NCBI GenBank assembly: GCA_910575155.1
Contig: CAJTDX010000010.1
Span: forward strand, 1-64,000
Length of the DNA stretch: 64,000 nucleotides
Origin: Lachnospiraceae bacterium
GTDB taxonomy: Bacteria > Bacillota > Clostridia > Lachnospirales > Lachnospiraceae
Direction: 5' to 3'
Shown: positions 16,809 through 25,384 of the stretch, in pieces
Position numbering within the stretch: the first letter of the stretch is position 1
How the letters are laid out: the number at the start of each line of letters is the position of its first letter
Notes under the pieces: model-generated
The model's input: only the letters and a program-made list of their open reading frames with translations
Databases searched by the model: none
What the model was told of the DNA's origin: nothing
Program-made: the position numbers and the translations under genes

Positions 16809-16843
16809 CCAAAAGGGTGAATCACACCCTTTTGGCCTCTTTG
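16809..16843. terminator. Convergent terminator between the cyclophilin and ATPase genes
   Basis: CCAAAAGGGTG and CACCCTTTTGG form an 11-bp stem with an AATCA loop, followed by CCTCTTTGTT. It stands between two converging genes and may serve both. Confidence 0.75.
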
Positions 16844-16844
16844 T

Positions 16845-17696
16845 TCAGGCTATTACCCCGGCAAGTCTCAGAATCAGATTGGTGGCCCTTACCACTTCCC
16901 TGGTAAATTCCAAATGTTTTCCTGCAATCTCCTGGTCAATACAATGTCTGACGCCATTTTTGATCCTTCCCATCTGGTCCGCCGCCTGAAGATGAGGATT
17001 ATAGGGCACGGCTCCAAGCCTTTCATATTCCACCCGGTAAAGCCGCTGGAGATTTTCACGGGTGTACAGAGCATCTTCAAAATATTTACCCAGAAGAAAA
17101 AATGTCTCTCCCGGATATTTGGGAGGATTTCGATAAAACGCCCCGATATGCTCCCTGTCCTGTCTCATATTCAGCACACAGATATCTGACTCCTTGAGGA
17201 TTTTCTGGGCATAATCATCCTGCCTGCTTCCGCAGTCGATAAATACAGCGTCAAAATAAGACTCGACCGCATCCATAACCCTGCCGATGCGCTGAAACAG
17301 ATTATCCTGATACCACCATTCCTGCTCTGATTTCATACTGGCCGGCAGACAATACATTCGGTCTCTGACAATCTGCCGCATATTTGCCTTTACGGTCAGT
17401 TCCGTCAGCTGTTCGCGGCATTCTTTGCGCAGCAGGCATTCCAATCCTCTGTTTACAAAAAATTCCTCTGTCTCTGCTGCAAGGACTGGATCTGTTCCAT
17501 AATCCTGATCTGACTTTTCCATCAGGGAATAAGAATTTGCAGTCTCAAAAAATTTCCTCTCCAAATTCTCGTCATGATATCCTCCCGAGACCACTGCCAC
17601 CGAAACAGGATGCAGCAATACCGCTGTACATGCGGTCACGGCAAGATTAAAGGTCGTTCCTTCTCCTGGCTGTTCACTCCAAAACGCTATTTTCAT
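16845..17696 (-). CDS. ParA/MinD-like P-loop protein with degenerate Walker A
   Basis: 283 residues. The N-terminus MKIAFWSEQPGEGTTFNLA has the shape of a MinD/ParA/CpaE deviant Walker A loop, but the conserved lysine before TT is replaced (GEGTT). A Walker B-like DAVFIDCGSRQDD is near residue 160. The family members are membrane- or DNA-associated ATPases that position pili, division or chromosome components. No partner (ParB, MinC, Tad pilus) is nearby, so its role is unknown. Start: GGAGAGGTATCA before ATG. It lies downstream of the disrupted amidase gene on the same strand. Confidence 0.6.
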   Translation of the reverse strand: MKIAFWSEQPGEGTTFNLAVTACTAVLLHPVSVAVVSGGYHDENLERKFFETANSYSLMEKSDQDYGTDPVLAAETEEFFVNRGLECLLRKECREQLTELTVKANMRQIVRDRMYCLPASMKSEQEWWYQDNLFQRIGRVMDAVESYFDAVFIDCGSRQDDYAQKILKESDICVLNMRQDREHIGAFYRNPPKYPGETFFLLGKYFEDALYTRENLQRLYRVEYERLGAVPYNPHLQAADQMGRIKNGVRHCIDQEIAGKHLEFTREVVRATNLILRLAGVIA

Positions 17697-17917
17697 TGAT
17701 ACCTCTCCTTAATTACCGGAGGGAACATCAATCTATCCGATCGCTTTTTGCAAGAGAACTTTTTATTCACTTTCGCTTTGGGATATTTTCACGGATTTCG
17801 TGTTGAATTCATTGGCATTTCAATTATTTTATTCGACAAAAGATGCGTTTATTATACAGGACATCTCTTAAATTGTAAACCCCTTTTCTTGTATATTTTT
17901 CCAATGGGCCGTCAAAT

Positions 17918-18655
17918 TCAGGCTCTTACAACCAGGGTATCGTATCCATCCTGCCGAAGCTGGTCCTGAAGATTTTTTGCATCCTCCAGGGAATCCTCTC
18001 TTCCCACGATTACTGCGTAATAGGGATCATCTTTTTTCACAGCCACAAAAAATCCCTGGCTCTCTAACTGTTCCCGGAGATATTCCGCATTGGACTCATG
18101 ACGGAACAACCCCACCTGCACCCCGTACTGCTGCGCAGAATTGTCCAAAGGAACGGCCTGTTCCACTCCGGTTACGATAGCATCCACCATTTCATCAAAG
18201 CGCTGGTCAAACATCTGGTTATCCATATCATTATTAATAAACCCAAGTTCCATCAGTACCGCAGGCATCTGCGTTCGCCTGAGCACCACAAGCCCCGGAC
18301 GCTCTACCACTCCTAAATCCTTGAACCCAAAATCCACCAGTTCCTGATTAATTATCTCTCCGATCCGTTCCGCTTCTGTATCCGCCGCATACACCAGCGC
18401 CTGTGTTCCATTATAAGTATTGGGATTGGTTCCTGAATTTCTGTGGAAAGAAATAAAATAGTCCGCGCCGGAACGATTTGCAATCTGCACCTTCTCAAAG
18501 GGAGAATCATAGCGGTCTGTGGTTCTTGTATAAAGCACGTTATAGCCGGCATCTTTTAGCTTCTGCCCCACTGCGAGGGCCACGCGAAGCGTATCATCCT
18601 TCTCTTTCCTGCCCTGAAAAGAAGCTCCGTTGTCATAACCGCCGTGTGCCGGATG
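17918..18655 (-). pseudogene. 3' part of a disrupted N-acetylmuramoyl-L-alanine amidase gene (Amidase_3 + SPOR)
   Basis: The open frame begins right after a TAA at 18658-18656 with no start codon of its own in the conserved region. It reads HPAHGGYDNGASFQGRK and then continues as a normal Amidase_3 domain (ISFHRNSG, AVLMELGFINN) to about two thirds of its length, then a C-terminal SPOR-like domain (about the last 75 residues). HGGYDNGA is the family's first metal-binding region, normally preceded by a strand ending DAG or DPG. That missing piece, with start codon and RBS, is at 27217-27273. The gene has therefore been split by the element at 18642-27243. Rejoined, it would encode 252 residues. 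A GTG at 18583 could give a product lacking the first zinc ligand. Confidence 0.88.
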
Positions 18656-18660
18656 TTATA
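18638..18660 (-). other. Left attachment junction of the integrated element
   Basis: On the minus strand the element-side sequence ATAACATCCGGCA runs into CACGG (18646-18642) and then the amidase codons GGT TAT GAC AAC. The same CACGG occurs at the other junction. The exact crossover dinucleotide cannot be fixed by eye. Confidence 0.65.
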
Positions 18661-18689
18661 TGCGCAAATAATTTCCTTATACGATTTCG

Positions 18690-20300
18690 TTAAACCACTT
18701 TACTTTCCTGATATACATTAGAAAACAAATGTTCCAATTCATTTCCAAAATTGTATCTGATTTTAATTTTGTGATTCTCATACACAACAATCTGGTCTAT
18801 CATCTCCACAATCATATCTCTGTCCAGTTTTTCAATGTCTCTCATTTCCAGCAGCCTTTTCAGCCACGGCGTCTGAAATACATCCTCCGTAACGCTTTCT
18901 TTCATTTTTTCTTCCAATGTTTCTGTCTGTTTTTTATAAAGCTCTTCTTTTTTCAGGTAATCTTCGCGGTAAGTAAAAAATTCTTCTTTTGAAATCATCC
19001 CCTCTTTATAATCTTCATAGACTGATTTCTTTAATTTCAGCACCCGCTCTAATTCAGCTTTTACCCTGACAAGTTCTTTCCTGGCGATTTCCTCTGCTTT
19101 GGGATAATGAAAAGACTGATTCTCCATAAGCCTTTGTATATCATTAACGTTCTGAATGATTGTTCTTAAATCATTCAGTATAATCTCATCCAGCACATGG
19201 AATGGCAATGTATGCGGCGTACAGTACCCTTTTCCATGACGTTTATATGTCCCACAGTAAAAAGAATATGCTTTACTCCCATCTGCGCGTTTCCAAAAAT
19301 TCTTCATCATAGCCCTGCCACAATCTGCGCATACGATAAATCCGGCAAAAATGTTCTTATTTTCTTCCAGCCCCATATCCCTATGACGTTTTGACAAAAG
19401 CTTCTGTGTCTTTTCCCATGTCTCCAGGTCAATGATGGGTTCATGGGTGCCTTTGACCACAATCCAGTTCTCTTTGTCCACCCGTTTCTGTCTGCTTCTC
19501 ATCCGCTGATGTTTTTTGCCCTGCACCATATTTCCTCGGTACATCTCATTCTTCAGCATGACGTTTATGGTGGAATAGGTCCAGTAAGAAGTGCTTTCCA
19601 GGCGGTTGCAGTTCTTGTAATTTAAACCATTTGCCATTTTATACTCAGATGGGCAGAGGATTCCTTCTGCATTTAAAAGCTTTGCAATACTCAGTTTTCC
19701 CATTCCCCCCACATATAAGCGGAATACCTTCCTTACCACCTCAGCGGCGTATTCGTCAATGATAAGTTTATTCTTGTCTGCAGGCGATTTCTTATAACCG
19801 TAACTGGTGAAAGAACCGATAAACTCTCCCGCTTTCTGCTTTGATTTTACCGTCACCTGGATTTTTTTTGAAATATCCCTGGCATACTGTTCATTGAAAA
19901 TATTTTTAATGGGCAGAAGCATGTCATACGTCTGCCGGATGCTGTCAATCCCGTCTGACACAGAGATAAATCGCACCCCTAATTCCGGGAATACCCGCTC
20001 CAGATAACGCCCTGTGTCGATATAATCACGGCCAAACCTGGATAAGTCCTTTACAACGACGCAGTTCACCTTCCCTTCTTCGATATCTGCAATCATTCTC
20101 TTAAAACTGGGACGGTGAAAGCTGGTGCCTGTATACCCGTCGTCCACATAGACGTCATAGATGATAAGGTTTTCCATTTTTGAAACATATTCTGTCAAAA
20201 GCTTCCTCTGGTTCCCTACGCTGTCACTTTCTTCTTTGTCGCCGTCCTCCCTTGATAACCTGATATAAACAGCCGTGTAAAATAATTCTGATTTTTTCAT
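18690..20300 (-). CDS. Large serine recombinase (site-specific integrase)
   Basis: 536 residues. The resolvase N-terminal catalytic domain (about 8-155) has the nucleophile serine in YIRLSRED and the DLSRFGRDYIDTG motif. The recombinase domain (about 180-290) follows, then a zinc ribbon (CADCGRAMMKN to FYCGTYKRHGKGYC, about 325-370) and a coiled-coil region (about 400-470). This is the TnpX/TndX/phage-integrase type that inserts and excises circular DNA at attB/attP. Start ATG with AGGTGAGGAA upstream. Its stop lies 44 bp from the junction with the amidase fragment, so it very likely catalysed this insertion. Confidence 0.95.
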   Translation of the reverse strand: MKKSELFYTAVYIRLSREDGDKEESDSVGNQRKLLTEYVSKMENLIIYDVYVDDGYTGTSFHRPSFKRMIADIEEGKVNCVVVKDLSRFGRDYIDTGRYLERVFPELGVRFISVSDGIDSIRQTYDMLLPIKNIFNEQYARDISKKIQVTVKSKQKAGEFIGSFTSYGYKKSPADKNKLIIDEYAAEVVRKVFRLYVGGMGKLSIAKLLNAEGILCPSEYKMANGLNYKNCNRLESTSYWTYSTINVMLKNEMYRGNMVQGKKHQRMRSRQKRVDKENWIVVKGTHEPIIDLETWEKTQKLLSKRHRDMGLEENKNIFAGFIVCADCGRAMMKNFWKRADGSKAYSFYCGTYKRHGKGYCTPHTLPFHVLDEIILNDLRTIIQNVNDIQRLMENQSFHYPKAEEIARKELVRVKAELERVLKLKKSVYEDYKEGMISKEEFFTYREDYLKKEELYKKQTETLEEKMKESVTEDVFQTPWLKRLLEMRDIEKLDRDMIVEMIDQIVVYENHKIKIRYNFGNELEHLFSNVYQESKVV

Positions 20301-20377
20301 TTCCTCACCTATGCGGCTGCTGTACCTGTAAACAGCATCATACCATGTTTTGTTTTCGGTTCATTTCTGCGTTTGCC

Positions 20378-20512
20378 TCACTTTGTCATATCTTCTTTTG
20401 TAATGTCCTGGTTCAGATGGGCTTTCACAATGCGGATCAGCAATTCTTCTACGGAAACTTTTTCCAAATATTCCCTTTCCACTGTATATTGGACTGGTTT
20501 TTTCTCTTTCAA
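20378..20512 (-). CDS. Small protein preceding the serine recombinase
   Basis: 44 residues starting with TTG at 20512, preceded by AGGAGG at nine to ten bases. The frame stays open further upstream, but that part runs into the MITE-like repeat. The product (KPVQYTVEREYLEKVS, then a helical VEELLIRIVKAHLN stretch) is short and charged. Similar small ORFs are commonly found directly upstream of large serine recombinases in clostridial elements. The function is unknown; a regulatory or directionality role would be a guess. It is transcribed toward the recombinase, 77 bp away. Confidence 0.6.
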   Translation of the reverse strand: MKEKKPVQYTVEREYLEKVSVEELLIRIVKAHLNQDITKEDMTK

Positions 20513-20532
20513 ATCCTTCTGTCCTCCTGTTA

Positions 20533-20692
20533 GAGTGTGTTTGAAAAATGCTTTCTGACAGATGTATTCTCCACTTAGCGGCAGATTGATACCAAATGAA
20601 GGGCGCATAGCGGTCTACGCAACCTGAATTTAGTGCAAATATTGCGCTAAGTTGGGGATACAGATGGCGAAAATGATTTTTCAAACAAGCTC
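20533..20692. repeat. MITE-like element with imperfect terminal inverted repeats
   Basis: The left end (20533 onward) begins GAGTGTGTTTGAAAAATG. The reverse complement of the right end (20692 backward) begins GAGCTTGTTTGAAAAATC. After these the two arms stay similar for about 30 more bases, ending in CACTTAGCG and AACTTAGCG. At 160 bp with no ORF it resembles a non-autonomous miniature transposon. No clear target duplication is visible. A 16-base match to one end (GTGTTTGAAAAATGCT) occurs at 6932-6947. Confidence 0.65.
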
Positions 20693-20912
20693 AAAATCAC
20701 TGTTTTTTCAACATATGCATATAGGCTTTTCCGATATGTATTGTCTGCCGATATTTCACCGCCAAGACACGATGCTGATCCGCCGTCCATTTTATTTTTT
20801 GTTCCTGATGAATGGAACTATTTTTTTTTGATAGAATAATCGCAGCCCTGCCTGATATTGCAAAGCATTTTAGCCGTTGGAGCAATAAGTGTCAGCCGGA
20901 AGCAAAGCACAA

Positions 20913-20958
20913 ATAAAAACGCCTGACAATTTCATCAATCGTCTGACGTTTTTATTTA
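20913..20958. terminator. Strong hairpin terminator after the kinase operon
   Basis: AAATAAAAACG on the left pairs with CGTTTTTATTT on the right and GTC/GAC pairs extend the stem. On the minus strand it ends in TTTTTATTTG. It lies about 80 bp after the kinase stop codon and would end the leftward transcript; it is symmetrical enough to work both ways. Confidence 0.8.
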
Positions 20959-21023
20959 CACATTTCATTTGAGAATGCTTTTTGTATATACTTATCACGA
21001 AGTAAAATCCTTCTCTCCCCCAA
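20952..21023 (-). CDS. Possible 23-residue peptide ORF coupled to the kinase gene
   Basis: A TTG codon at 21023 is preceded by AGGAGG that overlaps the stop codon of the kinase gene, so translational coupling is possible. The 23-residue product is basic and ends FSNEMCK, and its last codons overlap the terminator stem. No known peptide-pheromone motif was recognised. It is offered because two-component systems of this type often pair with a short peptide; it could be chance. Confidence 0.2.
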   Translation of the reverse strand: MGERRILLRDKYIQKAFSNEMCK

Positions 21024-21036
21024 AAAATCTTCCCTC

Positions 21037-22326
21037 CTAATTAAGAAATAACTCGACAATAAATCGTTTGCCTTCTTGTTTTAATTTTATGTTTCCATCA
21101 TACTTCTCTATACTACTCAACACATTCAAAATCCCAATCCCCCTGCCTTTTCCCTTTTGGGAAACCGGATAACTATTTTTCCACTTTACTTCATCACAGC
21201 TATTTTCCATTTTTACCACAATCATCTGATGATAAGAAGTGATTTTTATAAACACATATTTATCATCGTCCACTTTTTCTGCTGCTTCAATTGCATTATC
21301 TAACAGATTGCCAAAAATCGTAGTAATATCTATTGGCGCGATAAAATCTAAATTTACATTATCTGTTTTAATATCAAATAAAATATTCTTGTCTTTCATA
21401 AATACTTGTTTATCCGTTAAAAGAATATCCAATATAGGATTTCCTGTATATTCAACTGGTATAAGGGGCTTTAACATGTCTCCAATCTCATTTGTATATT
21501 CCTTCGCTTTCTGCCTCTGTTCCGTCATAAACAAATCCTCTATTGCTTTCATATGTTTTTTTACATCATGTAAAATTTGAACCGTTTTTTCATATTTTCT
21601 AGTCTGTTGTAAATAATACTCGTATTGTATATTCGCCTGTTGTTCCAAGGCTTTCACCTGATTTTCATAATAATTTTTTTCATCAGCCACTTTAACATAA
21701 TACAATAGGTACAAATCGGCTAATACAATACATCCCATATTTACTGCGCATAAATAACTTTCTTGCCCCTGCACAAAATATTCAACTATAATTACCATGT
21801 TGACTAGGCTATATACTAACATAATAATATAAATAACATATTGTGTATTTGAAGGAGAAGAATATTTACGTTTCATTAGTCTGTTTATAAACATATAATA
21901 TAAAAAAATAAGTATAATCTTTGAAAATGTAACTTCGAGGCAATGTAACATCACTGTATTTGTAATTTTTATATTCAATAATTGCAGCATCCATTGTAAT
22001 AAAATTACACCCAACGATTCACAGACACACATACAAAGCGCTAATGCTTCACATTCAAGTACACGCTTCAAGGTTCTGTCAACATATTCAAAATAAAGGA
22101 AAAACGCCGACAAACCAACTGCAATACACCATGCCGCCAAATTTAAGACAGAATTATTTAATAAATTTACAAATACAATAGATAATATTACAATCATTTT
22201 AGCAAAAAAATAAACATACTTCTTCTGACGGCTTTTCTCATATCTGCCATTCATAAACTGAAACAGAATTTCAGTTATAATAAAACATGAAAAACCGCTG
22301 CACATAATCAATAAAATTCTATCCAT
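21037..22326 (-). CDS. GHKL sensor histidine kinase (AgrC/LytTR-system type)
   Basis: 429 residues. Six or so hydrophobic segments fill the first about 200 residues, followed by a coiled linker, an HDVKKHMKAIEDL phosphoacceptor box (H near 250), NLLDNAIEAAE (N box) and GRGIGILNV (G box). This is the peptide-sensing AgrC-like group. The start chosen is the ATG with TAGGAGAGCAGAG upstream, ten bases after the regulator's stop; a longer frame starting at 22362 would overlap the regulator. It is cotranscribed with the LytTR regulator. No AgrB-type peptidase is encoded in the element. Confidence 0.88.
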   Translation of the reverse strand: MDRILLIMCSGFSCFIITEILFQFMNGRYEKSRQKKYVYFFAKMIVILSIVFVNLLNNSVLNLAAWCIAVGLSAFFLYFEYVDRTLKRVLECEALALCMCVCESLGVILLQWMLQLLNIKITNTVMLHCLEVTFSKIILIFLYYMFINRLMKRKYSSPSNTQYVIYIIMLVYSLVNMVIIVEYFVQGQESYLCAVNMGCIVLADLYLLYYVKVADEKNYYENQVKALEQQANIQYEYYLQQTRKYEKTVQILHDVKKHMKAIEDLFMTEQRQKAKEYTNEIGDMLKPLIPVEYTGNPILDILLTDKQVFMKDKNILFDIKTDNVNLDFIAPIDITTIFGNLLDNAIEAAEKVDDDKYVFIKITSYHQMIVVKMENSCDEVKWKNSYPVSQKGKGRGIGILNVLSSIEKYDGNIKLKQEGKRFIVELFLN

Positions 22327-22336
22327 CTCTGCTCTC

Positions 22337-23071
22337 CTAGGAATTTCGTTGCAAAAATTCATTCATTTGTACTCTAAATTCTACAACCCTTTTTTGTGCA
22401 ATCGCCAGCTCCTTTCCATTATCCAAATAAAGTATATATCCTTTAATTTTTTGAACATGCACCAAATTTACTAAATTTCCTCGACAATTTACCACAAAAT
22501 CATATGGCTTTAACTCTTCAGTCAGCCTCTCAAATACACATTCACATTCATATATTTCATCTAATAATACAATAGACGCTCTCCGCTGCCTTTTTATATA
22601 TTCAAAATATAAAATATCTTTCAGATTAAATCTCATCGTGGAATATTCTTTGTTCCGGCTGTCTGTCACTTTATAAAATTCTTTTTCTACAACAGAATCA
22701 GAAAAATTATCCAATAATTCTTTTATTTGTACCTGCAGCTTATGTCCGTCCAAAGGTTTACATAAAAAAGAAAAAGCATGGACTTCATTAATTGCCTGCA
22801 TACAATACTCTTCAAAACCAGTTGTATATATCAATTTTACATTTGGAAACTTCTCCCTGATTTTCCTCCCCACTTCAATCCCATTATATTCTTTCATTGC
22901 AATATCCAAAATTCCTATATCTATTTTCTGAACAGCATCTAACATTTCACCAGCTGATAAATAAACCCTTATATTAAACAAAATACTTTTGTTTTCAAAA
23001 ATGTTGTTTAATAGATCTGTTACATGATTCAAGTCCTCTATATTATCATCACAGACAACAATCTCTATCAT
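22337..23071 (-). CDS. LytTR family response regulator
   Basis: 244 residues. The N-terminal receiver domain has VCDDN at the start, the phosphoacceptor Asp in GILDIAMKEYNG (about residue 57) and a lysine in FLCKPLD. The C-terminal LytTR DNA-binding domain (about 140-240) contains the ILYFEYIKRQRR and FVVNCRGNLVNL regions. AgrA/VirR-like regulators bind paired direct repeats of about 9-11 bp one or two helical turns apart; such repeats occur at 24940-24970. RBS AAAGGGGATG before ATG. It is followed by its kinase. Confidence 0.92.
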   Translation of the reverse strand: MIEIVVCDDNIEDLNHVTDLLNNIFENKSILFNIRVYLSAGEMLDAVQKIDIGILDIAMKEYNGIEVGRKIREKFPNVKLIYTTGFEEYCMQAINEVHAFSFLCKPLDGHKLQVQIKELLDNFSDSVVEKEFYKVTDSRNKEYSTMRFNLKDILYFEYIKRQRRASIVLLDEIYECECVFERLTEELKPYDFVVNCRGNLVNLVHVQKIKGYILYLDNGKELAIAQKRVVEFRVQMNEFLQRNS

Positions 23072-23233
23072 AAAATTTCATCCCCTTTTCATTTTTCAAG
23101 TTTATCATTAAAATTTATTACAAATCAATAAAAAAGACTGCCAAAATCAAGATTACAAGCATACAAAACTGCAACACAACATAGTCCTTCTGACCATTTC
23201 AAATATATAGAACATAAGATGCTATTCATAAAT

Positions 23234-24664
23234 TTATCTGATTGGTTTCATATTTTTATAATATCCGACACTGTTTACCCATTCCATACTAACAATTGGA
23301 TCAATAATACTTAATTCTGAATCAGAGACCTGATACTTAATACTAAAATTCATAATGTTTTCAACTCCATATTTATTTTCATAGTCCCTAAGCATATAAA
23401 TTTCATCCCTTAACTCCTCATACCTGGCATTTGCCTCCTGAGAATTGAGCAATTGGCACATTTTATCTGGCAATCCTCCAATTTTGCCATTTTTATCTAT
23501 AGTAATATCTTTATATGAATATTCTCCGTTTGTCGCACTCTGAAGAAATTTGTTTAGTTCATGATATCCATTTAATAACCTATATTGTTCCTTAGAAATG
23601 TCTGTTGCCTGTATATGCTTATTCCATAAATCTTCGGCAAAATTTTCAGATAATATTTTTTCCAATTTTTCCCTATCTTCTTCCTCCATATCCCCTTTCA
23701 CAGATATATTTCCTTCCACATTCATTTCAATTTCCCATAATCCAGCAGGCACCTTCATACCATTCTTCTCTGCTGTTTCCCTTATTCTCTGATAAAATTC
23801 ACTATGAATATAGTTGCTGGCTTCCGCCTTTTCATAATCAGCCAGGTTAGCAAATATTTTTACATATGCCATCTCTTTTTGATCCAACTGCTCACCATTT
23901 TTCATTCTGCATAATAATTCTTGAACCGTAGCGGTTCCTGAATATTTTTGGCTCTCTGGTAACGCTTCAAACTGAATTTTATGCAATCTATCAAGCTGTT
24001 CTTTGTAAAATCCTTCATATTCCTTTCTTACTTCGTCCCGATTTTCCGTATTGCCAGCATTTTTCATTTCCCAAGCATGCTGTACACTATTACTTTGGTC
24101 GTCTTTGCTTTTTATTTCCTCTATTCTTATACGATAAGCACTTTCCTCCAAATTTGGTGCATGATCTGTACTTTCTACTTTAATAATATATTGTGATGTA
24201 ACACAGTCCCAATCTGGTAATGTAAGTTTCTTATTACCATTTCCATCATCTTCTGCCATTCCAATCTGATTTCCATAAGAATCATACACTATCAGATTAC
24301 AATTACTATTTGGACATTCTAACATAATAGTTATTTCTGAAGAAATTCCCATCTTAGAATATAATTTTTTTTCCTGATAAGAAAAAGAATAATAATCCAC
24401 ATCCTGACTGGAATCTATGGCTCCTTCCAGATAACTTTCTTCATTATGAATTAAGCTTACTAAATCATATGTACTAAAGTAACAATCCAATCTGTCATTA
24501 TACTTTGTATGCTGACGGTAACTGTCATTATGGTTTTCCTTTCCTTCCTCAGTCAATACCGTCTTTTGGTATAATTCTTTCATTGGTGAAGAAAAACAGT
24601 TTTCGACATTATACTTCTTTCCATCTACTAATGTACCTCCAATAGTTTGAATATAATTAATCAT
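23234..24664 (-). CDS. Uncharacterised protein with a PPC-like beta domain
   Basis: 476 residues, no match recognised for the whole protein. Residues about 80-185 look like a bacterial pre-peptidase C-terminal (PPC) beta-sandwich (DSSQDVDYYSFSYQEK, then CNLIVYDSYGN and YIIKVES). The rest is charged and helical, with a DxNG-type turn near 400. There is no signal peptide or transmembrane segment, although PPC domains are usually extracellular. Start: AGGAGGTAATAAAA before ATG. A LytTR-type promoter lies about 250 bases upstream, and the regulator-kinase pair follows 162 bp downstream without an obvious terminator. It is thus probably the main output of that system. Role unknown. Confidence 0.75.
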   Translation of the reverse strand: MINYIQTIGGTLVDGKKYNVENCFSSPMKELYQKTVLTEEGKENHNDSYRQHTKYNDRLDCYFSTYDLVSLIHNEESYLEGAIDSSQDVDYYSFSYQEKKLYSKMGISSEITIMLECPNSNCNLIVYDSYGNQIGMAEDDGNGNKKLTLPDWDCVTSQYIIKVESTDHAPNLEESAYRIRIEEIKSKDDQSNSVQHAWEMKNAGNTENRDEVRKEYEGFYKEQLDRLHKIQFEALPESQKYSGTATVQELLCRMKNGEQLDQKEMAYVKIFANLADYEKAEASNYIHSEFYQRIRETAEKNGMKVPAGLWEIEMNVEGNISVKGDMEEEDREKLEKILSENFAEDLWNKHIQATDISKEQYRLLNGYHELNKFLQSATNGEYSYKDITIDKNGKIGGLPDKMCQLLNSQEANARYEELRDEIYMLRDYENKYGVENIMNFSIKYQVSDSELSIIDPIVSMEWVNSVGYYKNMKPIR

Positions 24665-24756
24665 TTTTATTACCTCCTAACTTCTTGTCTAAAATTAAGG
24701 GAACTAAAATAATTTTAATGCCCTCCGTGACCAAATCTGATTTTTTAAAAATATGA

Positions 24757-24864
24757 TTAATCAGCTATTATTCCGAACAGTGCTAAATAATTAATCGTCA
24801 TATTTGTCATTGTAGCGCAGCTATCATTTATATAAGCAAGGCCACTCACATTCCTAGCATACAA
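24757..24864 (-). CDS. Possible 35-residue peptide ORF in the leader of the PPC-like gene
   Basis: The leader downstream of the LytTR-type promoter contains an open frame with TTG or GTG starts whose product is Asn/Ser/Thr/Cys-containing and ends with a hydrophobic NYLALFGIIAD. The ribosome binding site is poor (TAGGA only two bases from the GTG). A frame of this length can occur by chance, so this is only a candidate signal or effector peptide. Confidence 0.2.
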   Translation of the reverse strand: MYARNVSGLAYINDSCATMTNMTINYLALFGIIAD

Positions 24865-24916
24865 AGCATAATTTTATAATTTACAACTGCGATGTAGCAA
24901 TATTTTCTTCGGATAG

Positions 24917-24970
24917 ATTGTATCATTTTTTAGCAATATTTCACGAAGTAGCCCTTTTTTTCACGAAGTA
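24917..24970 (-). promoter_or_regulatory. LytTR-type direct repeats and promoter
   Basis: On the minus strand TACTTCGTGAA occurs twice (24970-24960 and 24950-24940), 20 bases start to start, followed by a -10 box TACAAT (24922-24917). The position 17 bases upstream of the -10 has no -35 consensus and overlaps the second repeat. This is the typical layout of promoters activated by AgrA/VirR-like regulators. One more single copy of the core (TACTTCGTGA) is at 21003-20994. Confidence 0.7.
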
Positions 24971-25384
24971 AAAATGATCATTAAACACTATACATTGCGC
25001 CTATTTATATTTTTCGTATCTGTATATACATATCTAACACTTTTTAGGATTTTTTATCAAGGATGGGCTATCCATGGTAAATTACACCACAAAAGAAAAA
25101 CTGGGAACAATCACCCGCTTATCAATAATGTTCCTTCTGTCATCTATCTGTTTCTCTGATATTTTTCTCTCTTTTACTGCTTTTTGCAGCTCTAAAAACG
25201 GTCATTGATATGGCTTCTATTGTTATCACATTCAATTTTCATCTCTCATAGCTCTTTCCTTTGTTTTCCCCGTCTTTCCCCCAATCCCAAGCCTGACACA
25301 TAAGCAGTCGTTTTGTATAACAACGGTTAGGCTTTGGCAGTAACAACTTTTCTCACTTCTTTCCCTGCCCTTGAATGGTTATTC
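24971..25384. other. Gene-poor AT-rich stretch in the element
   Basis: No ORF with a ribosome binding site or recognisable product is visible. There is an imperfect inverted repeat around 25288-25335 (AAGCCT/AGGCTT arms with an inner CGTT/AACG pair). It could be a decayed region or hold an origin or transfer site, but nothing specific was recognised. Confidence 0.5.

Noticed and set aside
20697-20885. 62-codon minus-strand frame with a KWTADQHRVLAVKYRQ segment faintly like the start of AddA helicase
   Set aside because: The similarity is too short, there is no RBS, and it starts beside the MITE-like repeat; at most a remnant.
24974-25159. 61-codon plus-strand frame with a hydrophobic start
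   Set aside because: No ribosome binding site, low-complexity AT-rich region; its start overlaps the LytTR repeats.
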